Source of the DNA: Ochotona curzoniae | Lineage: Eukaryota > Chordata > Mammalia > Lagomorpha > Ochotonidae | NCBI RefSeq assembly: GCF_017591425.1 | Contig: NW_024466459.1 | Location: forward strand, 4,464,001 to 4,528,000 | Reading direction: 5' to 3' | DNA length: 64,000 nucleotides | Shown here: piece after piece, positions 50,225 to 61,775 of the stretch | How positions within the stretch are numbered: the stretch's first letter is position 1 | Layout of the letters: each line of letters opens with the position of its first letter | The notes under the pieces: model-generated | The model's database searches: none | Told to the model about the DNA's origin: nothing | The model's input: the letters and a program-made list of their open reading frames with translations, nothing else | Program-made: the position numbers and the translations under genes

Positions 50225-50323
50225 TTAAGGTTCTTCCTGGGGGAGGAGCTTCCAAGTCACTGAGGGATCAAGCTCTTCGTCGAAGGCTTCCAACTCCTGC
50301 TCCTTGGAGAGCTCCAGGAAAAC
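50225..50323 (-). CDS. ABCA8: ABCA8-like last exon with stop (residues 544-575)
   Basis: 99 nt including TAA at 50227-50225. Encodes [14 protein letters not shown] through [13 protein letters not shown], the usual C-terminus of the family. An almost identical copy lacking the stop lies at 34760-34855. Confidence 0.95.
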   Translation of the reverse strand, partial: VFLELSKEQELEAFDEELDPSVTWKLLPQEEP

Positions 50324-53300
50324 CTGCAAGCAAGGAAGCAGATGGACAGGGGTGGGGCACTGCCTCCTGTGGTTCCAAACCAGTGCAACGAGTGTGCCTG
50401 AGTCCTGCACACTGGCTGGGACCCACCTGCTCCAGGGTAGACTGCGAGAGGCTGTACTCCTCCAGGTCGAAGCTCTGTTTAACTGCAAAAAGGTGAAGAA
50501 CTCATTTTTTATTTTTAATTCTTGGAGTTTTACTACATCATGTTCAAAAAGTACATGCAAGTAGGTTTCAAATATAAGACATTGTAATAATGATTCTTGG
50601 GCTACGTATGGGGAAGCAAATATACCATAGAGTCACATCACAAAACGGAAACACAGTTTAGCTTTCTCAGTGTTTCGGCAGAGATGCCAGAAGACCCAGA
50701 CACATTAGAGTTTCCTGGAGATCCATGTGAGAAGGGCTAAGAGATGGTTCCCCCAGTGCTGAAAATGACCAAATGCCCCTCTGCATATGCCTGAGTTCTT
50801 CCCTGCCTTACCCTCTACGCAAGAAGCTAACTAATGGGATGTCTCGTTGTGATTTGCACCAACGGCAGGCAGAGCGGAAGGGACAGAGGAAGCATGGCAG
50901 CCTCCTCCTCTCACTGCTTCTTTTTTTTTTTTTTCGCCTCTTTGGACTCTAGAATGATTTAAAAAGTGCATTTCTAACCTTGGGTTATCGCTCTGTGCTT
51001 TGTCCGCTCATAAATAATCGCTTGGTAGATAAAAATTTCTTGAACTACTCAATATTAAGCACTATATCTAATGAATTTGGAAATAATTGAGACTGTAAAC
51101 ATGTGGATACATGAAGACAATAATGAACAGAAATGAAAGACCTGGAGAGCAATTATCAGACAGCTGAGGCATCCTCTCCATGATGGGGGTGTTACTACTG
51201 AGGGCCACAGCTTCTGGACTGGCTGCTAGTTTCTAGCCATGTGAGAAAGATGGACTTCTGAATTTGAAGAAGTGAGGCTGCCTTAGGACTTTCTCATGAA
51301 CTGTGAAGAGGAATGTCCTGAGAGGATCACCTGGAAGTCTCTGTGAACAGCCACTCTTACCCGTCTCTAACTTGAAGAAAGCCTGGGACAGAGGTTGCAC
51401 ATCCTCAACAGGCAACTTATAGACCAGGAGGGAGGAGTATCTGTGAAGAGAAGTGGGTAAGGCTGAATACCAGGTGTCAAAGTCACAGTCCCTGATGGGT
51501 ACATGTCCACAAAGACCAACAGTCTGGTCAACAGTGGAAGTATACCATGTCCATAAAGTGATGGAGCCAGCCACAGTGTCAACATGCCTTACCAACATGA
51601 AGTCAATTTACCGAGAGGATTGGGAGGCACAGGGGTGGAAATCAGTAGTTCCCAAAACTCTAGCACGGAAGAAGCCTAATACATATCTTTCTTATTGGAA
51701 AGGGAAATAAACATAATGTAAATGATAAAACCTTGGCTTAGTTTCTGTTCCATTTCCAGTTATTTGGTTTTATCTAATCTACGTGAGCCCCAACTGCTGT
51801 TTCTAATAATGATAAAAATGCCAAGAGGCACCATCCACTGCTCTGTGAGTGATGCCCAATAGTTGGATTGCAGCCTGGACTTCATGCAGGAGAGGTCCAT
51901 GAGTAGGGCCGGCTTCCCTCTCTGGAAAGACACTGGGACATGCCTATGTCAGTGTCTGACCCACTGCAGATCACCCACGCTTGAGCTTTTACAAGCAGCT
52001 CCCAAATCAGCATTTTGCTTTCTTCTTTTTCTTCAGGAGTAACTCTTGGGACCAAACCCTCTTCCAGTAATTATTCATAATTGCCAAAGTTAAAAAAAAA
52101 ACCAACGAAAATAATGTGAAGATGAAGTTTAATTTTCCTTTATAACCATAGCAGAGGAACAAACCAAACACCAAGATAACACCAAACAGCATCTGTATTT
52201 ACCTTTCCTGACGAGCAGCCTGGGGGAAAAGCCTCAGAATTTCTTCATGCAGGTGTTCCACTTGGGTGAGGGTTTTCACTTTCATTTCTAGTAGATAATC
52301 TTTGCCAAATTTGCTTTTCAGGTGTTGGATTGAGCCAATGCATCTGGAGAAAGGAGGGGAATGAACAAGTGGTACAAGTCTAATGCCAGCAGCATTTAGT
52401 TTGGGGAGCTCAAGAGAAGAGCCAGGGGAAGTTCTCATAGAATTTAACTTTGTAGGGGAAATGTCCTTTGTATGGGGAATAGAAGCTAGAGCCCGCGACA
52501 CTCACCTCAGCCTGCCAGACACCATGATGGCCACTCGGTCACACACGGCCTCGGCCTCTGCCATGTAGTGGGTGGTCAGGAGAGCGCCTCCCTCTGTGTT
52601 TCTAAAGGTGGCTTGGATCGCCTGCCTAAAGTTAGGTCAAAGGAACTTGCTAACTACAGGGCAAAAGGGCCAGTGGGGATTTTAGAGGAAGTTCTCTTTG
52701 AAACATTGGAAGCAAGTAGTGAATTCAGCTTATGTAAAGAAATAAATTTGTAGGAATGACAGAAATGGAAATAACTAAACATGGACTGAACACAGAGAAT
52801 TACACTGGGTAAAATTTTGCTTAGATAAGTGTCAGGTTTCAGAAAGAAAGAATGCATTAAAATGTTGATAATTACAATTTCTAACAAAAAAGTACAAAAT
52901 AGCATTTCAGAAAAGAAATTTAAATACCCAAAGAATATTTTAAGGACTTGGGAGTATCCTTTTTCCTACAGAGAAACTGAATATCAGGTGATTTTCAGAT
53001 TTGAAGCTTGCTAACAGATTTCTTTGAATATGTGCCATGAATACTCAGAACTTCTAAGAAGAAAACAAATCATTCTTTAAAATGGGTATTTTGTTGGAAG
53101 AATATCTTTCTCTCTTCAATAAAACAATGGTTGGCTATGAAATAAAAATTATATTACCTTCTGCTTTACTGTTGCTACTCCTGTCAAGAGGTGATCTCTT
53201 TCTAAATAAAAAATAATTGAGAGATCAGCTGTCACAGATCAATAAAATCAGAGGTATTTGCCAGGATGTTTCCTCACCACATCTGCTGCTGCCCCTCGGG

Positions 53301-56300
53301 GTCCATGCCGGTTGAGGGCTCATCCAGAAGTACTACTGATGGGCCCCCAAGGATGCTCAACAGGAAGCACAGCTGCAACAAGAGGAACAGTGCATCATGC
53401 ACCTGCCTGGGGGCTGCACGGAGTAGCACCAGGTGCTGCCCCTACCTTTCTCTTTGCTCCCTCGGGTAAGGTTTTGACAGGAGCCTTCTGCTGGTCCTGC
53501 AGCTTGAGCGCAACCACCAACCTGAAGGGAACAGAGTCAATCCACCTTACCACGTTACCCCTGGATAATGCGTGAGACAAAGCAAATCAGAGTAGAACAG
53601 CTTCTACGTGAGAATCTTCACAACAGCCAAGTGGTCATAAATTGCAGACTACCTATGACACTTCATGAACTGTATTGTTCATCACGTATTTATTTTCACT
53701 TTTTTTTTCGTAGTAAGAATAATCAACAAACTTCTTTTTCTTGGGCTTAAAGTAAGAGAAACAACCACACTCATCTGAGCTTTAGACCAGTCTTCTCCCA
53801 CCAGCACATCACCGTTACCTGGAAGCCCGTGCAGAGCATGCATGTTTCCCTAGGCCGTACCGTGTCATGCTGAGTGCCATGTCTCTTTTCTTCAGTCCTT
53901 TCACAGCAGCGTACACCTCCAGGTGCTCCTGAACTGTCAAGCTGGGCCAGAGTGCATTCTCCTGTGGGCAGTACCCCAGGAACCCCAGGGGCTCCCCTCT
54001 GCTGCTCCCTTTCAAAATCACCTGCACAAAAGAATTCATTCTCAGAATGTGTCCAAGATGACATGTGTATATATATATATATATATATGAATATGCCTAC
54101 ACACTTAAGTGGTATTATTTTCTTCATGTATTGCAATAAATAATATAAAATTAAATGAGTAATCAGCTCTGGGTACAAGATGATGAAAACATAACAATTT
54201 AAGAGGCAAATATTTTACATTGTTATATGCCTGCATTGTGATTTTGATTTTATTACCAATTCCATCACCCTAGTTGAGTTTAAGCTTATTCATTTCATTG
54301 TCTTCTGTTCAACTCCATCCCCAGATCTGATGTTCGAAGAGACAGACACTTGCTAAGAATCCTATTTCTTTCATGATAAATTGTTATCATTTGAAGGTCT
54401 ATTCACAGGGTTGGTGTTGTGGTGCTGTGGTGCTGCTGGCAGCCTACAGCAGAGTGCCAGCTTGAATCCCAGCCACTCTACTTCCCATCCAGGTTTCTAT
54501 CTGGTCATGTATCAGGGCTGGCCTCTGAGTTTCTGCTACCCAAACACGAGAACAGGATGGAGTTCCTGAGAGCCACTGAGGGGAGGGAATGAATAGATGC
54601 ATGGTCTCTTTCTGTCTCTCCTTCTCTCTCTGTGATTCTGACGTTTGAGTAACTGAGCATCTAAGAAATAAATCTTTGAAAGAGAGAGGTCTGTTTAAAA
54701 ATATCGTAGTGATTTTCAGAAAAACATAATCCTGCCAGGACACATTTAGCAATGCCCAGAGATACACTTGCTTGTCACAATTTGTGTGTCTATCTGAAGG
54801 GGTGGATGCTAGAGGCAACAAATTGATAGCCCTCAGGAACAATGATAATATTGTCCCATATACAGTATAACTTCTAGCCAGCCCCAAACATCTTAATACC
54901 AAGATTGGAAAGTGTTGGATTATGTAATAAAAACTGCTATGCCTCGCAAAGTACTCAATATATGATAAAGATGAGCAAATGTGCCATGTACTAGCCTCTG
55001 TGCTCCTGTATACTCAGACATTATTCTGGTTTTGCTTTGAAGTTTAGGTAATTGTTACTTTTTTTCATTTCTGTAATCTTTATTGTTTTTTTTTTAAACA
55101 AGTCCTGAATCTTTCACCAGTAGCCTAGCATCTTGTGACACAAGAATACCAAGAATACTAGCACAGGATATATCTGAATAATTATAAAACTAGTAAGTAT
55201 ATCTTGACACTAGAATGTTGGCCTTCATACCATTCTCTATACCTACAATGTCAGGATACAATTACATAGAAGAATGATGAATTTGTGACCATAGTTGAGG
55301 GACTAAAATATTGTTATAATATAGGGGAAAACAGCGCTAGGGGAAGGATTAGAAAGGAGTGGAAAGGGAAATCTCTGTGCCTAAAGAGCTGTATCATGAA
55401 AAAACAGAGAGTTTTAAAAAAGAAGAGAGAAAGTTTGTATCACATATATTCTCTGGAAAGACATACGAAGTTTGTTTACTAATGACTTATTGTTCTACAG
55501 GTAATACATGACCTTCAATGACAACACACAAACAGAGAGCAGCTGTTGAACATGAAGGCTTGCAGCTCTGCAGTTACAGACATTAATTTCTGTTTTGATG
55601 CTGCAGGAAGCCGAATAAGTTTTTGAGATATATAAGTCAACAAAGAAAAAAAAAACACCTGGCTTCGAGGTATACATATGTCCTTTTGGTGTCTCCGCTT
55701 TTCATTCAATAAGAGGCTTAATCTGTATAAGACGTATAGATAATATTGAACTAAGGGTAGAAAAAACATTTAGCTAATTCTCTTCATTCAGTGCATAAAT
55801 GCTAACGATTGAGGGTCAACAATTTAAGATTGCTGTCAGTATTCATGACCAGCTTCCCTCCTGGCAGTGTCAGTGATGGTATCCTGTGGTTTACTCACCT
55901 GGCCCGCAGTCGGTTTTGTGTCTCCAGTCATCATCTTTATAGTTGTACTTTTACCTGCGCCGTTATGACCTAATAGCCCTATAATTTCACCTGGAAGAAA
56001 CAGGCTTGCTCAGAGATGCATGAATAATTACCACAAGAATAAAGGAAGAATGATAAAAATTGTCAGGTACCATATGAAATATGCTCTGCACATTATTTCC
56101 ATTGTTCTTCACACAAAAACCCAAGTGTTACATCTACCTTTAGTTTATAGATGAGGAAGCTGAATTTTTAAAGGACAAATTATTTGCCCAAAGTCCTGCA
56201 GTCGCTAAATGACTTAGGCAGAATTTGAGATAAATTTTGATTTCAAAACCTGACACACTTCCTCAAAACACGCTATTTGTTAGGCATGAAGAAAGGGGCA

Positions 56301-57192
56301 TCTACGCTTCAGGCAGTTCCCGTGAGGGCAGTCCTTGTCTGTTGTGAAATTATGTTACTAAACCTCACCGTCCTGCCCAGCAAAAAGACAGCCTCTTCTG
56401 CCACCCTATTCCTGCATTTGCTTTAACAGAAAATGAGTTCACTCCTCCATAAAGAGAAGACCTTGTCATAAGAATAGGGGAGTCTCCTCTGGGCAGGTGC
56501 AGGCTTGGCCTTGTTGCCTTTTTTTTTTAACCAATAGCATCAGATTCAGATATTCCTGTACACTTGGAAACATCTCAGTTTCTGGAGTCAAGATTTCTCT
56601 GCTAAGGAACAATTGTTTCTGACCTCTCTTGACACAGAAAGAGACATTTCTTGTGGCAACTGTTTTCTTCTTTCTGGAAAGGCAGTGTTTCTTTCCGCCT
56701 GCATATTCCTTCCGCAGGCAGCTGGCAGCAATGACTAGTGTCTGTAAGGACAAGCAAATGGTGACAGGGTATTAGCCTTGCTTGAGAGAGTGTCCCATAT
56801 TTATTTCTGAATACACTTTTCTCTACACAAACACATGACTCAACCAATCCTACCCCGAGAACTTCCATTTTCAGGCAAGCTCTCCCACTTTATATTCCTG
56901 CTCAGAAGGGGCGTGTGCACCACAGGCCTTTACTTGTGCACCTGTGCTGCCCTTTGTCAAAGAGTATTAGAGACAGGCATTGAACCAACAGATCTGCTAA
57001 GACACAACCACACATTCATATTCATACACATGAGTGAAAATCACATATGCCTTAGAGGAGCTGTCCTCTCTGAAGTGTATGAAGTAAGCCTTGAGTTATG
57101 AAACTCAAAAGATTATTTAGCCTTTGTAATGTTTAGTTGCATGTACCAAATCTGACCGTGGTTAAATAAGTTAACTAGTTAGTTCCTATAGT

Positions 57193-57230
<38 letters not shown>

Positions 57231-60200
57231 CTCTGTGGATATGGTATATTCATTGAGTCAAGTAATAAACTATATGGGTATGGATGAAAGACCCTAACCC
57301 GGTTTTCTAAGTTCAACTTAGACATTTGTTCACTTACATGACAGACACAACTATCTGATGAATGTTTTTGGTAATTCCTACCTCGTCAGCATCTGGCAGA
57401 GTCACAGCATTTGCTGCTCTCATTCTTTCCAGCTGAACAGCTTCATCCTCCCCTTCAGGGTCTTCTGGGTTTGGAAGAACTTTGTTTCTTTGCGGAGAAA
57501 TTCTAAAACCAAAGCAGAATAGCAATGTGGGGTTTCCTGTTTCACTCCTCCCTCACTGTTACCCATCTTGTCCTTTCCTTCATCCTCTTACCATTGATCA
57601 CTGTTCATTCCTATTTTTCTCACTCTTGCCACAACGGATTAGCACCTTTAAGTTGGTTTCCTAAAACATGGGTGCCACCTTATCACTCTCATATGCTACC
57701 ATCAATATTAGATTTCGGCTTGATGCATTTTTTTTTGTGCTCTAGACCAGCTGTTCAAGGCACAATTTGGTCTTGATTTCCCTATGTGTAATATATAAAA
57801 GCCTCCTAGTGTTTCTCTATTTCAAGACCTTCCAATGTCTAGCTCCAATTTCATTTTCCTTAGTGTGGTGTAAGCCTTCAGATTTATTCTAGCTGCCTCT
57901 CATGTCTACAGGAAAAGGGCATTTCACTCAACATCTGTCCTGTTGTTCAGGCTGTATACTTCCTGGACTGGCTACCTTTACCCAATTGCTTATCTGCCTT
58001 TACCTATTATTTTAAAGAACCTACTTACTGCATATTACTTTCTTTAAGTATGTCAGTGAAATTTTATCCTGTCCTGATTTTTCAGTGTCATGTATGCAAA
58101 ACTGGTTTTGTTGCACTAGACTGTAACCCCGGTAAATTACCCAATGTTGTCATTTTGTATAATAAGCAGTCTCTTAAAATAATCATGTGTAGCACTTTCT
58201 ATGTATTAATTTAAGAACTTATAAATTCTATAAGCAATGCACATCAACATGAAATTCTATTTGGCATCTCTCAACCTGAACACAGGATCCATTCTCATTG
58301 ATTTCTTCCTAAAGTTCTTTTCCAGGTATCGCAGAACAAACACAAAAATGAAGAAATGAAGGTATGGCTAAGAAAAAAGAAAGAATCAAAATTAACATTA
58401 CCACAAAAACGCTTTCAGTGTTGCAACTGATTTAAAGAGTTTCATCTTCTATAAAACTACACTTGACAAAACATTCAAGGCTTAAAAGACAATTTATTTA
58501 ATGGTATATGAAACTCTCAAAGTTAGCTTCATTGGCATACAGAGAACGCATAACATAAATACAGTGATAGTTAAGTTGATGCCAGCACTTCTGAAAGATC
58601 TTAGAGTTTACATTTGGAACCAAATGATTACTGTAGCCAGTAGGAACTCAAATTGAAAAGTCACTGTGCATGTTTTTAAGTTGATTCAGTTGCCCCAGAT
58701 TTCCAACCCTCTTAATTTCATGCATTTCAAAGAATCTTGAACCACATAAATGTGTCTCTGTATGCAGCAACATTGAAAAAGAAATGTTTTCTTACTATTA
58801 GCAATGCCAGAAAAACAATCTGAGACTCTGAGGCTCCTAGGTAATCCATGGAGTCATGAGAAATCTGTAAAACGAGGAGAATCTCTGTTTAAATGAATCC
58901 TCATCTGTTCTTGGATTTCATTTCACTTATGATAATTTTGTCTGCATTATGTGGCCTTCTACCATTTTTCCTTGTGCTTCAGGTAAAAGTCAATTTCTGA
59001 GCATGCACTATGTCTTTGCTTCCAAGATACACCAGTGAATTATCAACCCGTGCCTGCCCACATGCTGAGAGCCATTTGTCTACAACACCGTGAGCCAGCG
59101 CAGAAGTTCAGGCGGTGCCTGCAGGATACACAGAAACCACTGACCAGCTTGTCTTACAGCTACACTTCTTTTAAAAATGTATATTTATTTGAAAGGCAAA
59201 GTTATAGAGAGGGAGATATAGGAGTGGAGTGGGAAGAAAGAGGGATGGAGGAAAGGGGAGAGAGAGAGACAGACAGAGACAGAGCTGCAATGTCTGGGGT
59301 TGGGTCAGCTAAAAGCCAGGGGCCAGGAGTTTCCAACAGGTCTGCTGTGTTCCCATCCAGCACCCATAGATGATGCCAGCAGCACAGGTGGCAGCTTTAC
59401 CCACTCTGTCATGGTACTAACTCCTTACAACAACCCTCTGCCCATCACTTCACTTTCCATTTTCTGGTCTTCCCCCAGTAACACCCGAATATTGCATTGC
59501 TTCTCTTTCATTCTTTTGCTTTTGAGAATAATCATGACAAAAACATGAAGACAAGATCTGTCAACTAGAGATTGACATGTATACGTGGAAATACTTCCTC
59601 CAGCCTTTCAGTGAAAAAAAAAAGAGGGGGAGGCCATGCTTGTATCTTTGAGCTATATTTACCAAGTCTTTGTGTGCTTTTTTGCTGGGAAATTTTAAAT
59701 CCTTTGCTTAGCACCACAGCCAGATACTATCTGGAAGAGATGCTTTTGTTTCCACACTGGAGGATTTTTAAAGGCCCTGACTTCATTCTAAATCATCTTG
59801 TTTCACTAAATGCCTCCATTTCCCACTTCTAAAATTACATCCCATTCAATACGAACTTCAAAATCCCTGGACTCTGCTCCCTCCGTCATCATATTTTCTT
59901 TTTCAGTTTTCCTACTCCTTTGTTTCTACTTCATAGTTTGGAGTTTGTATAGAATATCCTCATGTCTTTAATTTGTTTGTTCTTCTGTTTTGAACGTATG
60001 GACCATTATTTAATGCTTCCTTATATAAAACTATTGTCACCTTCTTTTATTTTTTTCTGAGAAAGTTCCTGGGAAAATTTGTAACCTGGACTAAATCCAA
60101 TTCTATAAGAGCATTTTTTCAGCTTTGGTGACTTAATTTGAAAAGTAGAATAGAGGTTGTTTGGAATTGTTTGTCATTCTTAATGGCCTAGGTGCTGAAA

Positions 60201-61730
60201 TAATTTTCTGGGTCTTTTCTTCTACTTCAACATTCCAATTTTCCTTGATCATGTCACTCTAAGCTGATGGCTTCACTTCTTATTTAAGAAAGGAGAGTCA
60301 CTCAGAGAAGAAGCCACTAAGCTACCTGCCGGTATTCACGATTTCTGGGTGTGATCTTGCTTAATAGATGGAATGTTGCAGCATTTATAGACTGCAATTT
60401 CTGCATTGTGTGCTGTACTGGGTTATTTCCCTGTTTGTTTTTTTTAAGGGCTTTCTGCTTTCAGTAGGCTCATGTCTTTTTTTTATCATAAATTTTCCTC
60501 ACAGGAAAGTACAAATCTAGCCACTTAGAATAAAAAAGAAGTACACAAAAATCTATCTATTTTCCTCATTCATCTCAAGTCTGCTACCCTTTTTAGCAAA
60601 ACTCCTGGAAGCACTTAGCTAAACAGATTGTCACGAGCTCTTCATCTCGTGGTCTCTAGCACCTTCGCTCTTGCTAGACTTTTGGATTAATGCTGTAATG
60701 GAAATAATTTTGTTATTATCACCAGTTTCTTCTATGTAGTCAACGGTACCTTTTCAGGCATCACCTTTCAAGATCTCTGAATTGTATTTGATGATTTAAT
60801 CACTGCTTCCTCAAGCTAATGTATACTGTTGAAGTATAACATCTGAGAAGAGATTTTGGCACTCATGTCTGCCTTTGTTTTTATCCCCCTGACTCTTTCT
60901 CAAACGCATTTGATGACTTTTCCTCTTCTCCAAGCTACATTTGGAATTCCGTTCTTGTCTCCTTACTTTCCCTATAATCCTTACATTTCATCAAGTCAGT
61001 CTCATTCTGCACATATACTTATTTTGTAGGTTATAGTAACCAGTTCCATGGCTTTTAACGTCACTGATAAACAGATTAATCTTAATTATTTGTTTTTGGT
61101 CCTAATCCCTCATATCCTGACACATTGGGTTCTAGGCTTACATATCCAACTGACTAGATATTTCTCTTTGGGTGTCTATTAGTATCCAAATAGGAAACAG
61201 GCATCTCTTTGGTCTCCCAATAGGAGTCCAGTAATTGAGGATTACAGTGGCAGCCATCAATTGACATTTTCTTGGAATTGCCTTTGACCCTCCTAAACCA
61301 AGGCAGGACTTCTTACTGAATGGTAACATTCCAACTTTCTTGTGGTAAGATATTTTATATGTTCAAGGCTTTCTTCAATGGCCATGCACTTAATGATCCA
61401 AATCAGGAGCAGAAGTACTTACTTCTGAGAAAATGAACAGAGACCCAATAAGCGTGAAGGGTGGTATTAATAAGGTGCTGAAAAGTAGTCCTAAAAATCT
61501 ATATTCATTCAGATCTGTAGCAACGATTGAGAAGATGGTAATCTGAAATAAAACACAGTATAATGTTATTACAATAATCTGAATGATAGGATACTTTCCA
61601 AGAGGGTGACAGATCTCACCTCACCACAGTTCTCATGCTAAATTTCCATCCCTCCCTCTAAGTCAATATTTTCTTGTTCTCCACCCTCTCCCTTCCTGTT
61701 GTTGTTGTATACTCTGCAGGACACAGATGC

Positions 61731-61775
<45 letters not shown>

